NCBI RefSeq assembly: GCF_000423405.1
Contig: NZ_KE384013.1
Location: forward strand, 121,705 to 185,704
DNA length: 64,000 nt
Direction of reading: 5' to 3'
Source: Mesonia mobilis DSM 19841
Lineage (GTDB): Bacteria; Bacteroidota; Bacteroidia; Flavobacteriales; Flavobacteriaceae
Shown: one piece after another, positions 50,249 through 60,808 of the stretch
Layout: every line of letters starts with the position of its first letter
How positions within the stretch are numbered: position 1 is the stretch's first letter
Translations under genes and position numbers: made by a program
Notes under the pieces: model-generated
The model's input: only the letters and a program-made list of their open reading frames with translations
Told to the model about the DNA's origin: nothing
Database searches by the model: none

Positions 50249-51120
50249 TGAAATATAAAGTAGTAATTAGTATTGTGGTGGTTGCCCTAATACTTTCAGC
50301 GTGTGGTTCTAAAAAGAAAGTAAACGGTTATAATAAGCGAAAAGGCGAAGTGAAAACCGAAGTCGTAGAACCGCCAAAACCCCCGAAACCAAATCCGGTA
50401 GATGAGGTTGCAGAAGAAACCGTTGAAGAAATTAACGAAACAGAAACTTCAGCAAAAGATAATACTCCGGTTTTCAAAGACAATGTCGAGCGTTACATCT
50501 ATAATTTTAATGCTATTGCTAAAGATGAAATGAAACTTTACGGGATTCCCGCAAGTATCACTTTGGCGCAAGGAGTTTTAGAGTCGAATGCCGGGCAGGG
50601 AGAATTAACTTTAAAGTCGAATAATCATTTCGGGATTAAATGTAATGGTTGGCAAGGCGAAAAAGTGTATCACGACGACGACGCGTTGGACGAATGTTTC
50701 AGAAAATATAATAATCCTAAATATTCATTTAGAGATCATTCCCTTTTCTTAACCGATCGTAGAAGATATGCCAAGTTATTTGAACTGAATAAAGACGATT
50801 ACGAATCTTGGGCTTACGGTTTAAAATCTGCCGGTTATGCAACCGATCCCAAATATCCCGATAAACTAATCAGCATTATTGAACGTTACGAGTTGTACAA
50901 ATACGACGATGAGGTTTTAGGTAATGGCGATCGTAAAGGCAAAGCGCAAAAAGAACTTAAAGTAGATTATACCAGTATTCGCTATACCGTAAAAAAAGGA
51001 GATACCTTGTATAGTATTTCTCAAAGTTACGACCTAACGATCGAAGAGTTAAAGAAGCTCAATAATTTAAAATCAGATAATCTTGCTATAGGGCAAAAAC
51101 TTTATGTAAAGTCCTTATAA
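50245..51120 (+). CDS. Glucosaminidase with LysM domain, lipoprotein
   Basis: 291 residues. Two ATG codons (50245, 50248) are possible and differ by one residue. The lipoprotein signal ends [12 protein letters not shown] Pro/Glu-rich linker precedes the glucosaminidase domain ([35 protein letters not shown]) with the catalytic Glu in the first motif, and a single C-terminal LysM ([20 protein letters not shown]). It cuts peptidoglycan glycan strands. It overlaps the upstream gene (ATGA) and lies 13 bases before hemL, so the three are probably co-transcribed. Confidence 0.93.
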   Translation: MMKYKVVISIVVVALILSACGSKKKVNGYNKRKGEVKTEVVEPPKPPKPNPVDEVAEETVEEINETETSAKDNTPVFKDNVERYIYNFNAIAKDEMKLYGIPASITLAQGVLESNAGQGELTLKSNNHFGIKCNGWQGEKVYHDDDALDECFRKYNNPKYSFRDHSLFLTDRRRYAKLFELNKDDYESWAYGLKSAGYATDPKYPDKLISIIERYELYKYDDEVLGNGDRKGKAQKELKVDYTSIRYTVKKGDTLYSISQSYDLTIEELKKLNNLKSDNLAIGQKLYVKSL

Positions 51121-51133
51121 CAAAAACACAATT

Positions 51134-52423
51134 ATGATATACCAAAGAAGCAGTCAACTTTTTCAAGAAGCAAAAAAATACATTCCCGGTGGTGTAAATT
51201 CGCCTGTTCGTGCATTTAGTGCCGTTGGTGGAGATCCGCTATTCATTAAAGAAGCTAAAGGAGCGTATTTATATGATGAAGACGATAATAAATTGATCGA
51301 TTACATTAACTCTTGGGGACCTATGATCTTAGGTCACGCTCACGAGCAGGTAATCAATGCTGTGATTGAAAAAACTAAAAAAGGAACTTCTTTTGGAACA
51401 CCCACCGAAATCGAAACAGAAATCGCTAAACTAGCGGTTTCGATGGTGCCAAATATTGATAAAATTAGAATGGTAAACAGCGGTACCGAAGCTTGTATGA
51501 GTGCGGTGCGCTTGGCAAGAGGTTTTACCAAAAAAGACAAGATCATCAAATTTGCCGGTTGTTATCACGGGCATAGCGATTCATTTTTAATTCAAGCGGG
51601 TAGTGGAGCCGTAACTTTTGGTACGCCAAACAGTCCCGGTGTAACTAAAGGAACCGCGCAAGACACTTTATTAGCGCAATACAATAATTTACTTTCTGTT
51701 GAAGAGTTGGTGAAAGCTAATCAAGGAGAAATTGCCTGTATTATTTTAGAACCGGTAGCTGGGAATATGGGATGTATTCCGCCGCAAAAAGGATTTTTGG
51801 AAGGTTTACGTAAACTTTGTAATGAAAATGATATCCTTTTAATTTTTGATGAAGTGATGACCGGTTTTCGTCTGGCTCCCGGTGGTGCGCAAGAATTATT
51901 AGGCGTGAATGCCGATATTGTTACCTTCGGAAAAGTGATCGGTGGTGGTTTACCGGTTGGGGCTTTTGCAGCTCGAAATGAAATTATGGATTACCTAGCA
52001 CCAAACGGACCTGTTTACCAAGCGGGAACTTTAAGTGGAAATCCGTTAGCAATGGCAGCCGGTTTGGCAATGCTTTCTGAGCTGAATGAAAAGCGTGAAA
52101 TTTTCGAGAGCATTAACGAAAAAACAGCTTACTTAAGAGACGGAATTAAAAATGTATTGAACCGAAATAAAATAGATCATACCATTAATCAATTAGGATC
52201 GATGATCTCGGTGCATTTTGCAAAAGAACCGGTGGTAGATTTTGAATCTGCCGCTTTAGGAAATAACGATCGCTTTAAAAAATTCTTTCACGGTATGATG
52301 AAAAACGGCGTTTACATTGCGCCAAGTTCTTTTGAAACCTGGTTTATTTCTGAAGCGCTTTCTACAGCAGATCTAGATGCAACTATCCAGGCGGTAGATA
52401 AAGTGACGTATAAAGATTTTTAA
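51134..52423 (+). CDS. hemL: Glutamate-1-semialdehyde 2,1-aminomutase
   Basis: 429 residues, normal length. It makes 5-aminolevulinate for haem. Motifs include [58 protein letters not shown] and the PLP lysine in [18 protein letters not shown]. The set is diagnostic. It is the last intact gene of a run with the ACC-deaminase-like and glucosaminidase genes. Confidence 0.97.
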   Translation: MIYQRSSQLFQEAKKYIPGGVNSPVRAFSAVGGDPLFIKEAKGAYLYDEDDNKLIDYINSWGPMILGHAHEQVINAVIEKTKKGTSFGTPTEIETEIAKLAVSMVPNIDKIRMVNSGTEACMSAVRLARGFTKKDKIIKFAGCYHGHSDSFLIQAGSGAVTFGTPNSPGVTKGTAQDTLLAQYNNLLSVEELVKANQGEIACIILEPVAGNMGCIPPQKGFLEGLRKLCNENDILLIFDEVMTGFRLAPGGAQELLGVNADIVTFGKVIGGGLPVGAFAARNEIMDYLAPNGPVYQAGTLSGNPLAMAAGLAMLSELNEKREIFESINEKTAYLRDGIKNVLNRNKIDHTINQLGSMISVHFAKEPVVDFESAALGNNDRFKKFFHGMMKNGVYIAPSSFETWFISEALSTADLDATIQAVDKVTYKDF

Positions 52424-52443
52424 AAAATTCTGAAAGACTAACG

Positions 52444-52878
52444 ATGAAAAATAGAGTTGAATTTTTTGAATTATCACAAGATGATTTTGCTGAAATTATT
52501 TCGTTAGCATAACAATTAAATCCCAAACTTTCTGAAGTAGAATTGAAAGATTTCCTGCTTCAGATGTTTGGGTTTTCTAATAATTATTGTTTTGGTTTAA
52601 GAGAAAACGGAAGCTTAATTGCTCTTTCAAGCGGATGGATAACCGTAAGATTTTATTCCGGGAAGCAGTTAGAAGTAGATAATGTAGTTGTAGATCAAAA
52701 AATTCAATCGAATGGTTACGGTAAAGTTTTATTTCAGCATATCGAAAAATGGGCGAAAGAAAACCAATGCAAATTTGTTGAATTAAATACGTATTTAGAA
52801 AATCGACGATCACATAAGTTTTATCATCAAAATGGTTTCTCTATATTAGGCTTTCACTTCTGTAAATTTTTGAAGTAA
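52444..52878 (+). pseudogene. GNAT acetyltransferase with an in-frame stop
   Basis: From ATG 52444 the frame reads MKNRVEFFELSQDDFAEIIS, LA, then TAA at 52510-52512, then continues in the same frame with QLNPKLSEVELKDFL up to a normal GNAT core (VVVDQKIQSNGYGKVLFQHI, LNTYLENRRSHKFYHQNGF). Only one codon breaks an otherwise complete 144-codon gene. The start after the stop would be a TTG lacking the first strand. It is either a recent nonsense mutation or a base-calling error. It lies 20 bases after hemL and is convergent with the GH3 gene, whose stop is adjacent. Confidence 0.75.
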
Positions 52879-54402
52879 CTATTCTAAGTGTTTATTGATC
52901 TCTAATAATTCTTCAATGTAATCTCGCTTGTTCGAGAGTCTTGGTATTTTATGTTGGCCACCTAATTTGCCGTGATTTTTAGACCATTGGTAAAACAAAC
53001 CACGTTTTGCCTGATTCACTTTTAATAAATTAAGCGTCGTGTTATTTTTACGTTTAGCTTCGTAATCGCTGTTTAAGGTTTGTAAAGTTTGGTCTAAAGT
53101 TTTTTGAAAATGCGCCAAATTATCTGGCGGAGTTTTAAACTCGATGATCCATTCGTGCGCTCCTTTTTGATTGCCTTCCATAAAAATAGGTCCGGCCGTG
53201 TAATCTACAATTTCGCAATCGGTGAGTTTAGAAACTTTTTTTAGAGCCTGTTCTGCATTTTCAATAATGAGTTCTTCGCCAAAAACGTTGATGTGATGTT
53301 TGGTGCGACCGGTAACTTTAATTCGGTAAGGATCTAAAGAAGTAAATCTAATCGTATCGCCAATTTTATAGCGCCATAAACCGGCATTGGTCGTAATTAC
53401 TACTGCGTAGTTTTTACCGAGTTCAACTTCATTTAACGGAATAATTTTCTCTTCGTGACTTTCGTAAGCATCCATCGGGATAAATTCATAGAAAATTCCG
53501 TAATCGAGCATTAGCAATAATTCGTTGCTGTAATTTTGATCTTGTACGGCAAAAAATCCTTCCGAAGCATTATAAATTTCATAATACTTAAAATTTTTAC
53601 ACGGAATAAGTTTTTGGTATTGTTCTTTATAAGGTTCAAAACTTACGCCACCGTGAAAATAGACTTCAAGATCTGGCCAAACTTCAGTTAAGCTTCGTTT
53701 TTGAGTGGTTTCCATCACGTTATTCAGCAAAACGAGCATCCATGAAGGTACGCCGGCAATACTGGTAACATTTTCTTTAATGGTAAAATCGACGACGGCT
53801 TGCATTTTCTTTTCAAAATCGCTCATCAGCGAAATTTCGTTGTTGGGCGTGCTGCTATACGTTGCCCAAAATGGCATGTTATCGATAAGAATGGCAGAAA
53901 GATCTCCGTAAGCTGTACCGTTTTCTTTGTATAGTTCTTTGCTTCCGCCCAAACGCAAACTCTTGCCTGTAAAGAGTTGTGATTCTTCATTATTGTTTAA
54001 ATACAAACAAAGTAAGTCTTTACTCGCCGCATAATGGCAATCTTCTAAAGACTCGGGACTTACCGGTATAAATTTGCTTTTTGCATTGGTGGTTCCGCTC
54101 GATTTGGCAAACCATTTAATGGGCGTTGGCCAAAATATATTGCTTTCTCCTAAACGCGCTCGCTCAATTAACGGCTCAACTTCTTCATAATTTTGAACAG
54201 GTAATCGCTCTGCAAAATCTCGATAGGTTTTAATCGAAGAAAAATCGTATTTTTTACCAATTTCGGTATTTTTTGCCTTTCCTGTTAAATGATGCAGAAG
54301 CTCGTTTTGAACTTCGTGCGGGTATTTAATAAAAAGTTCCATTTGATGAATGCGCTTCTTCAAAAACCAAGAAGCAATGGAGTTTACGATAGGAATTGGC
54401 AT
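52879..54402 (-). CDS. GH3 family protein
   Basis: 507 residues. The GH3 fold (plant auxin/jasmonate amido-synthetase relatives of the ANL superfamily) is indicated by AKSSGTTNAKSKFIPVSPES (ATP-binding motif 1), the YNASEGFFAVQD motif and LYRY-like GLWRYKIGDTIRFTSLDPYR. Bacterial members probably form acyl-adenylates and conjugates, but the substrates are unknown. It is not a PaaK-type ligase. It stands as a single minus-strand gene. Confidence 0.9.
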   Translation of the reverse strand: MPIPIVNSIASWFLKKRIHQMELFIKYPHEVQNELLHHLTGKAKNTEIGKKYDFSSIKTYRDFAERLPVQNYEEVEPLIERARLGESNIFWPTPIKWFAKSSGTTNAKSKFIPVSPESLEDCHYAASKDLLCLYLNNNEESQLFTGKSLRLGGSKELYKENGTAYGDLSAILIDNMPFWATYSSTPNNEISLMSDFEKKMQAVVDFTIKENVTSIAGVPSWMLVLLNNVMETTQKRSLTEVWPDLEVYFHGGVSFEPYKEQYQKLIPCKNFKYYEIYNASEGFFAVQDQNYSNELLLMLDYGIFYEFIPMDAYESHEEKIIPLNEVELGKNYAVVITTNAGLWRYKIGDTIRFTSLDPYRIKVTGRTKHHINVFGEELIIENAEQALKKVSKLTDCEIVDYTAGPIFMEGNQKGAHEWIIEFKTPPDNLAHFQKTLDQTLQTLNSDYEAKRKNNTTLNLLKVNQAKRGLFYQWSKNHGKLGGQHKIPRLSNKRDYIEELLEINKHLE

Positions 54403-54493
54403 TTAATTGAATATATTTAAACCTAATTGTCTAACTATAAAAATAAGATTAATTTAGGCTCCTGAAAAGCTTTCAAATAAAAAATTAACAATT

Positions 54494-55294
54494 ATGCAGT
54501 ATAAAGGTGTGCTTCGAAAAATGAAGACAGAATTAACTTCTCAAGTTCAGTATTTTATGGAGTTTGAAGATGATTTTATTCATATGAATCAATTGTTAAA
54601 TCGAGAAGTTGGCATCACTTTTATAGGCTATCAATGCTTAAACTGTGGAAAAGATAAAAAGATTTATCGCCAGGGTTTTTGCTATGATTGTTTTTACGAT
54701 ACGCCACGCGCCGGTGATTGGATCATGAAGCCGGAGTTAAGTAAAGCGCATTTAGATGAAGAAGATCGTGATTTGGAGTATGAGAAAAAAGTGCAGTTGC
54801 AGCCACATATTGTTTACTTGGCAAATTCGAGTAACGTGAAAGTTGGTGTCACCCGAAAATCACAAGTACCAACGCGTTGGATCGATCAAGGAGCGCACGA
54901 AGCGATTGAAATTGTAGAAGTGCCCAACCGTTACCTTGCCGGTATTGCTGAAGTAGCGTTGAAACCTCATATTTCTGATAAAACCAATTGGCGGACGATG
55001 CTGAAAAATGAAATTGAAGATGTTAACCTTGAAGAAAAGCGCGATGAGTTGAAACAATACTTGCCCGATGAAGTTCAGGAATATTTTTTGGCTTCAAATA
55101 AAGAAACCGAAATAGAATTTCCGGTATTGGAGTATCCTAAAAAGCTAAAAAGTTTGAATCTCGATAAAAAACCGGAGTACAAAGGAAAATTAAAAGGAAT
55201 AAAAGGGCAGTACCTAATTTTTGAAGATGATACTGTTTTTAATGTTCGAAGTAACGAAGGTTACAAAGTGAATTTAGAAGTATTAGTCGATTAA
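54494..55294 (+). CDS. DUF2797 domain protein
   Basis: 266 residues. A four-Cys site (YQCLNCGKDKKIYRQGFCYD, CF) that should bind zinc is followed by the conserved GDWIMKPELSKAHLDEEDRD, VYLANSSNVKVGVTRKSQVP and RWIDQGA region, which resembles a GIY-YIG-like fold. Its role is unknown; nucleic-acid binding is possible. Its end overlaps the convergent PLP gene by 12 bases. Confidence 0.85.
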   Translation: MQYKGVLRKMKTELTSQVQYFMEFEDDFIHMNQLLNREVGITFIGYQCLNCGKDKKIYRQGFCYDCFYDTPRAGDWIMKPELSKAHLDEEDRDLEYEKKVQLQPHIVYLANSSNVKVGVTRKSQVPTRWIDQGAHEAIEIVEVPNRYLAGIAEVALKPHISDKTNWRTMLKNEIEDVNLEEKRDELKQYLPDEVQEYFLASNKETEIEFPVLEYPKKLKSLNLDKKPEYKGKLKGIKGQYLIFEDDTVFNVRSNEGYKVNLEVLVD

Positions 55295-56359
55295 TTTTTT
55301 CTGAATATACTTAGAATTCATAACTCGAAGCGCGCCCATATACGTCATTTTAAAACTTATAGTGTCGCCAATTTTGTAATCTTTTTGAGATTGACTCACA
55401 TCGAGCACTAACATATCTGAACTTGCGCCAATAAATTCGAGAGTTTTATCGATAGGGAAGAGAAAATCTACTTTAGAAATATCGAGCAAGCCAATATCTA
55501 AAATGGCTCTTTTTTGGGTAGAACCATAATCGTCTTCGTTAATTTCTGTTTTTTCACCGGAAGGATTGTTTTCTATTCTTCCGTAAGGAACGACTGGCTT
55601 TTCGGTGATCTCAATAATTTCAGAATTCAATAAGAAAACATCATCTTTCATTCCGTCGATGGTTGAATTGTTGAATAAATCGCTTCCGAAGAAAAGCGTT
55701 TCTCCAATTCTGAAATGATTAACTCCTTTAGGGATTTGACCTTTTAACAATAACGGAACCATCACGGAAGAACCACCGGAAACACCGACAATTTTTTTAC
55801 CGAATTTTGCTTCGATCAACTGTTCATACAAACTCAATTGTATAAGCTTGTCTTTACTCGGCATCACGCCATTTAAGCAATTTAGATTAGCGCCAATCCC
55901 GACAACTTCGATGTTGGGCAAGTCGAATACTTTTTGATAAAAGTCGATAAGATGATCGCCCATAATGCCTTCGCGAAGATCGCCCAGCTCGATCATAATA
56001 ATAATTCGATGAGTTTTGTTCTGTTGTTTTGCTTCTTCAGAAAGCCATTTTATCGTAATATATTCGGTGTTAAAACTTACATCGGCATATTTTACGATGT
56101 CTTTAATACTATGTTTGGAAGGCGGTTTTATATAAATTGTTTCTTTTTCTGGCTTTAGCGATTTTATAGTCTTTAGGTTGCCTAAGCGGGCATCACAAAC
56201 TTGTTCTTCACCTAAATTCAATACAAAATCTAAATAGGTAGTGTTGCCGCAAAGCATTTTTAAAACCGGCGCCCAATTTATATCATGTTTACCAAATAGA
56301 TCTTTTAAATACGAATAATTATGTTGTAGAGAAGATTTACTTAGCGTGACGTAAGCCAT
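55283..56359 (-). CDS. Alanine/ornithine-racemase-like PLP enzyme
   Basis: 358 residues from the Met at 56359 (MAYVTLSKSSLQHNYSYLKD); a Met seven codons earlier is also possible. The N-terminal alanine-racemase barrel carries the PLP lysine in WAPVLKMLCGN, and IIIMIELGDLREGIMG, GIGANLNCLNGVMPS and GVSGGSSVMV resemble the ornithine racemase (Orr) group rather than Alr. The C-terminal beta domain is present. The substrate is not certain. Its 3' end overlaps the DUF2797 gene tail to tail. Confidence 0.8.
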   Translation of the reverse strand: MAYVTLSKSSLQHNYSYLKDLFGKHDINWAPVLKMLCGNTTYLDFVLNLGEEQVCDARLGNLKTIKSLKPEKETIYIKPPSKHSIKDIVKYADVSFNTEYITIKWLSEEAKQQNKTHRIIIMIELGDLREGIMGDHLIDFYQKVFDLPNIEVVGIGANLNCLNGVMPSKDKLIQLSLYEQLIEAKFGKKIVGVSGGSSVMVPLLLKGQIPKGVNHFRIGETLFFGSDLFNNSTIDGMKDDVFLLNSEIIEITEKPVVPYGRIENNPSGEKTEINEDDYGSTQKRAILDIGLLDISKVDFLFPIDKTLEFIGASSDMLVLDVSQSQKDYKIGDTISFKMTYMGALRVMNSKYIQKKLID

Positions 56360-56462
56360 AAATTTTAGCTTTTTCGTCAAGTTATCAAATACAATTTCAA
56401 ATTGAATTAAAAATAACTTAAAATTGGAAGAAGAAACTTTTGAATGTAGAAATGAAAGATGA

Positions 56463-56909
56463 TTATTTACTTAATCTCATCTCTAGGTATTTATTGGTAA
56501 AACCTAGCTTTTCGTAAAGTTTTCTGGCAGGATTGTCGGGTTCGACGTGAAGAGCAATATCACCTTCGGTAAGTTCGATGGCTTTTTGCATTAATTGTTT
56601 GCCAATGCCTTGCCCTCGAGAATCTTTATTCACTGCAATGTAAACCAGAATGTTCTCGGGTATATACCCAGACATTCCGGTTTCATTTATAATTGTAGCT
56701 CCTAAAATTTGATCTTCGCTATTTTTTATGGCTAATGCAAAACCACCGTTTTGAGTGGCAAGATTGCCAATAGCGTATTCTAAGCATTTTAGGATATGCT
56801 TTTTGGGATCTCCATATTCACCTAAATGAGTATAAAGAAAATTTACCATTTCTTCTTTCTCAACATCATTTGGTTTGATGTTAGAATTGTAAATGGTAAC
56901 CGTATTCAT
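56463..56909 (-). CDS. GNAT family N-acetyltransferase
   Basis: 148 residues. The acetyl-CoA motif VNKDSRGQGIGKQLMQKAIE and the C-terminal HVEPDNPARKLYEKLGFTNK give a clear RimI-like GNAT fold. It starts 5 bases after the rpsU stop, so it is read with ribosomal protein bS21. A link to ribosomal protein acetylation is only a guess from this position. Confidence 0.88.
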   Translation of the reverse strand: MNTVTIYNSNIKPNDVEKEEMVNFLYTHLGEYGDPKKHILKCLEYAIGNLATQNGGFALAIKNSEDQILGATIINETGMSGYIPENILVYIAVNKDSRGQGIGKQLMQKAIELTEGDIALHVEPDNPARKLYEKLGFTNKYLEMRLSK

Positions 56910-56914
56910 AAAGC

Positions 56915-57109
56915 TTATATTTCTTCTTGATCGCGAAGCGACTGAATATAAGCAGCTTTTTGAATTTGTTTTCTTCTTGCCACAGATGGCTTGGTGAAAT
57001 GCTTGTTATCTCTTAATTTTTGTAGGGTCTTAGTGTCTCTGTATTTTCTTTTTAATCTTTTTAGAGCACGTTCGATTTTTTCTCCGTCTTTTACTTTTAC
57101 TATAAGCAT
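56915..57109 (-). CDS. rpsU: 30S ribosomal protein bS21
   Basis: 64 residues, normal length and basic (GEKIERALKRLKRKYRDTKT, FTKPSVARRKQIQKAAYIQS). In Bacteroidota bS21 helps hide the 3' tail of 16S rRNA, which explains the lack of Shine-Dalgarno use, and in many Flavobacteriales rpsU itself is reported to carry an extended Shine-Dalgarno. I see no AGGAG-like sequence in the 30 bases before this start (the last bases read AAATGCGTATTA). Confidence 0.97.
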   Translation of the reverse strand: MLIVKVKDGEKIERALKRLKRKYRDTKTLQKLRDNKHFTKPSVARRKQIQKAAYIQSLRDQEEI

Positions 57110-57226
57110 TAATACGCATTTAAATGATTATCATTTCTCAGAACTTTTCTAAGAAATACTGAATGTTTACAATCTAATGAAAGGAAATTTGAGACTGCTC
57201 CCAAGTATTTGTCTAAATTCAGGTTG

Positions 57227-57234
57227 CAAACTTA
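57227..57234 (-). promoter_or_regulatory. Possible -7 element for rpsU
   Basis: Read on the minus strand it is TAAGTTTG, a match to TAnnTTTG, in the 174-base gap between rpoD and rpsU. It implies a leader of about 110 bases. No good -33 element is seen. Confidence 0.35.
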
Positions 57235-57283
57235 TTAAATTATAAAAGAAAATAAACTAAAATAAAAGGTTTTTAGTCAAAAT

Positions 57284-58150
57284 TTAACCCAAATAATTTT
57301 TTAGCACTTTATTTTTAGCGCTACTTCTTAGTTTTCGTATTCCTTTTTCTCGAATTTGGCGTACACGTTCTCTTGTTAAACCAAAGGTGCTGCCAATTTC
57401 TTCTAAACTCATTGGGCGTTCGCCGTTTAAGCCGTAAAATAGTTTTAATACATCGGCTTCTCTGGCGTTAAGCGTATCGAGTGCACGATTAATTTCGGTA
57501 TTTAGCGATTCTAAAATTAAGCTGTCGTCAGGATTTGGCGATTCACCAGATTTTACGACATCATATAAATTAGAGCTGTTTTCACCTTCTTTTAAAGGCG
57601 CATCCATCGATAAATGCTTCCCAGAGTTTTTTAAAGATTGCTTTACTTCAGAAACCGTCATATCTAACTCTGCAGAAATTTCTTCTGGAGTTGGTGGTCG
57701 TTGGTTTGCTTGCTCTAAAGTTGCAAAAGCTTTATTGATCTTGCTAATGCTTCCAATTTTATTAAGCGGTAAACGTACAATTCTAGATTGTTCTGCTAAT
57801 GCTTGTAAGATCGATTGTCTAATCCACCAAACGGCGTAAGAGATAAATTTAAATCCGCGGGTTTCGTCAAAACGTTTGGCAGCTTTTACCAAACCTACGT
57901 TACCTTCATTAATTAAATCGGGTAATTTTAAGCCTTGGTTTTGATATTGTTTCGCTACAGAAACGACAAAACGTAAATTGGCTTTGGTTAATTTTTCTAG
58001 CGCTAACTGATCTCCTTGTCTAATGCGCTGTGCTAATTCTACTTCTTCTTCTGCAGTAATTAACTCCTCCTTACTAATATCTTGTAAATACTTGTCTAAG
58101 GAGACAGATTCACGGTTGGTAACCTGTTTAGTTATTTTTAACTGTCTCAT
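57284..58150 (-). CDS. rpoD: Primary sigma factor RpoD
   Basis: 288 residues, the short form of Bacteroidota that lacks region 1.1 and the non-conserved insert. Region 2 (LIQEGNVGL-type [32 protein letters not shown]), region 3, and region 4 with [20 protein letters not shown] are complete. It directs recognition of TTTG/TAnnTTTG promoters such as the paa promoter in this window. It starts 15 bases after the AsmA gene stop. Confidence 0.97.
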   Translation of the reverse strand: MRQLKITKQVTNRESVSLDKYLQDISKEELITAEEEVELAQRIRQGDQLALEKLTKANLRFVVSVAKQYQNQGLKLPDLINEGNVGLVKAAKRFDETRGFKFISYAVWWIRQSILQALAEQSRIVRLPLNKIGSISKINKAFATLEQANQRPPTPEEISAELDMTVSEVKQSLKNSGKHLSMDAPLKEGENSSNLYDVVKSGESPNPDDSLILESLNTEINRALDTLNAREADVLKLFYGLNGERPMSLEEIGSTFGLTRERVRQIREKGIRKLRSSAKNKVLKNYLG

Positions 58151-58165
58151 TCACTAAAAATTAAA

Positions 58166-60808
58166 TTATTTTTTATCGTCTTTTTTCTTCCCAAATAACC
58201 CGTTTAATACTTTACCGGCGGCTTCTTTTACTTTGTCTTCATCACTTTTCTCTTCAGTACTGGTAGAGTCTTGAGTGGTTTGGGTATTTTCTTTATTACC
58301 TTCTAAAAGGTCTTTTAGTTTATTGCCAACTTCTTCTTTGGCTTTATCTTTTAATTCGTCTTTTTGCTTCGCTACAATTTGTTGCGTCAAATCGGTCACT
58401 GCTTGCTTCATATTTAATTGAATTTGCGGACTGTTAAAACTGCCCGATAACCCAATTGGTAATTGCACTTTCGTATTTTCTAGATCGGTTTTGGTTAAAC
58501 TCGCTAAACCATTACCTATTTCGCTACCTAAATATTTTGCAGGAATATCTAATTTTAAATTATAATTCATTTGGTTGTCGAAACTGTGAGAACCTCCTGC
58601 GGTAATATTTATGTCTTTAATATTGAAGTTAAACGGGTCTACTTCAATTTGACCATTGTTAAACTTTAAATTTGTAGCTAAATCTTTCAGCGCTAAATTA
58701 TCTAAATTTATAAAATTTAACTGGCCGTCTAATTTAGACAATAATGGGGTTTTTTCGGTATCAACTTGTGCATTTATTATTTGGGCGAAAGCTGTACCTC
58801 CTAAACTGGTTAAAATCGGCGTTAATTCGTTGGTTAAATTTCCGCTTAAATTAATGTTTGTATTTAACGAGCCTTGTAGCGCTTTCGCAAGCGGAGCAAG
58901 GTTTTGAATCAATTCTAAATTCTGAAAAGACTCTACAATATCAATCCTGTTTAAATTGAGTTGCATGTCGAATACAGGAGTCGCATTTTTTGTAGAAACA
59001 TTACCATTAATACCAATATTACCTCCAAAAATATCGGCAGATACATTTTCTAACGAAGTAGTTTCGTCGACAATCACTACTGCACCTTTCGTATTTTTTA
59101 AAGTTAAATTATCGTAGATCACGTTTTTTGCGTTAAAATCTAAACGAGCATCTAAGAACGATGGTATTTTAATCGCTTCTTCGCCGGTTGGAGTAGGAGG
59201 AGTATTTTCTTTTTCTTCGGAAGTGTTTTCTATTTCTTCCGTTTGAGCAACCATAAAATCATTAACAGAAAATGTGTTTGACTGCAAATTAAAACGCCCT
59301 TTTAACTGCTGGTCAGAAAATAAATAGCCCATTAAATTATCGAGCGTTCCGGTAATTTTAGCATCGGTTTGCCCAGATTTAATGTCCATTTCTTCTAGCG
59401 TAACTTTTTGCGTGTTGAAGTTTAAACTCGCTTTCGCAATATTTACATCATTCGGAATTTCAGGAGAAGTATATTTAAAGTTACTAATGCTGGCGCGACC
59501 ACTACTTTTTACATTTTGATATTGTTCTTTTTCAATAGAATTCATATCAAAATTAGTGGTAAGGTTGGCATTTAAAATTCCGTTGAGATCCATATCTAAA
59601 TCTAACGGATAAGCTTTTTCTAAATTCGCTAAATTTAAAGTACCGTTGGCTGTTAAGTCGATTAACGGATTATCCATTAAATTTTTAAAATTTCCTTTTG
59701 CTGAAAAACGATCTTGATCGATTCTAAAATCTAACTGATCTAAATTTACATACGTATCGGCTAAGAGTCCGGTTTCATTTTTCAACACCGCATCAATACT
59801 AATATCTTCAACTTTCTTCGGAAGGTCTGGGTATTTAAAAGAAGCATTATCACTTTTTATAGCAATATCCATCATTGGGATATGTTCTTCATCGACAATT
59901 CCTTTAATCATTCCGTTTACGGTAAAATCTCCTGTGGTTTCAACACCGTCTAGATTTTTAGCATACGTTTCCGGGATTACGGCTAAAAAGTTTTTAAAGT
60001 CAGATGAAGGAGTTTTGAAGGTTAAATCGAGTTCTTGATTTTCTTCGTTAATCTTTATAAAACCATCAAAAGTTAACGGAAGTTGATTAATTAAAGCCTC
60101 ATTTTCTAAGAAGGTATATTTTTGGTTAGCCAAATCCATTTCAAAATCGGCATCGAGTTTTAAACTGTTTTTGTTTAAATAATTAATGCTGTCAAATTCA
60201 AAAGAAACAATAGCTTCTGTATTGGTTTCAAGATTGGTTTTATCTGCCGTGAAATCACCATTTCCATAATGATTAAAATCGGTAATTCTTAAAAAAGTCT
60301 TCGTGCTTTCATCTAAATAATTAATGCGAGAATTATTGATCTCGTAATGTTGAATATCTAACGAAAGTGCGCTACCGCCATTTGAAGATTGCGCCGTGGT
60401 ATCTGCAGTCGTTTCTTTGGCAATATCGTAATTTGCGTTGCCTAAAGAATCTACTTTTATGTTTACGTATGCGCGGTTTAGAGCCAATTCGTTAATGCTG
60501 TACGGTCCGCCTTTAAATAATTGCGGAATTCCTAAACTTAAAGCTAGCTCTTCACTCGTTGCCAGCGTGTCACCTTCAAAAGGAGCTTTGTTAATTACGC
60601 TAAGATTTTTCAACTTTAATTCGGCATCAGGAAAACTGCTGAATAAACTTAAATCTAGATCTTCCCATTCTACCGTCGCATTTACGCTATTGTTAATCGA
60701 ATTTTTAACGGCTTTTTCAATCTGACCTTTAAATAAAATCGGCGTAAGGATCACCAAAAGAATAAGTACTAAAAGTACGATCCCTACAATTTTTAATATC
60801 TTTTTCAT
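58166..60808 (-). CDS. AsmA family protein
   Basis: 880 residues. An N-terminal membrane helix (KIVGIVLLVLILLVILTPIL) is followed by a long periplasmic beta-rich region with repeated L-x-I/N-G-N strands typical of AsmA-like lipid-transfer proteins, and an AsmA C-terminal region near VQLPIGLSGSFNSPQIQLNM. The C-terminus is highly charged (Lys/Asp/Glu, Gln). The family bridges inner and outer membranes. It overlaps the upstream transporter gene by four bases and precedes rpoD by 15. Confidence 0.88.
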   Translation of the reverse strand: MKKILKIVGIVLLVLILLVILTPILFKGQIEKAVKNSINNSVNATVEWEDLDLSLFSSFPDAELKLKNLSVINKAPFEGDTLATSEELALSLGIPQLFKGGPYSINELALNRAYVNIKVDSLGNANYDIAKETTADTTAQSSNGGSALSLDIQHYEINNSRINYLDESTKTFLRITDFNHYGNGDFTADKTNLETNTEAIVSFEFDSINYLNKNSLKLDADFEMDLANQKYTFLENEALINQLPLTFDGFIKINEENQELDLTFKTPSSDFKNFLAVIPETYAKNLDGVETTGDFTVNGMIKGIVDEEHIPMMDIAIKSDNASFKYPDLPKKVEDISIDAVLKNETGLLADTYVNLDQLDFRIDQDRFSAKGNFKNLMDNPLIDLTANGTLNLANLEKAYPLDLDMDLNGILNANLTTNFDMNSIEKEQYQNVKSSGRASISNFKYTSPEIPNDVNIAKASLNFNTQKVTLEEMDIKSGQTDAKITGTLDNLMGYLFSDQQLKGRFNLQSNTFSVNDFMVAQTEEIENTSEEKENTPPTPTGEEAIKIPSFLDARLDFNAKNVIYDNLTLKNTKGAVVIVDETTSLENVSADIFGGNIGINGNVSTKNATPVFDMQLNLNRIDIVESFQNLELIQNLAPLAKALQGSLNTNINLSGNLTNELTPILTSLGGTAFAQIINAQVDTEKTPLLSKLDGQLNFINLDNLALKDLATNLKFNNGQIEVDPFNFNIKDINITAGGSHSFDNQMNYNLKLDIPAKYLGSEIGNGLASLTKTDLENTKVQLPIGLSGSFNSPQIQLNMKQAVTDLTQQIVAKQKDELKDKAKEEVGNKLKDLLEGNKENTQTTQDSTSTEEKSDEDKVKEAAGKVLNGLFGKKKDDKK

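Noticed and set aside
52879-54402. GH3-family protein as the missing phenylacetate-CoA ligase
   Set aside because: Its motifs and length are those of GH3 proteins, not PaaK, and it is far from and opposite to the paa operon.
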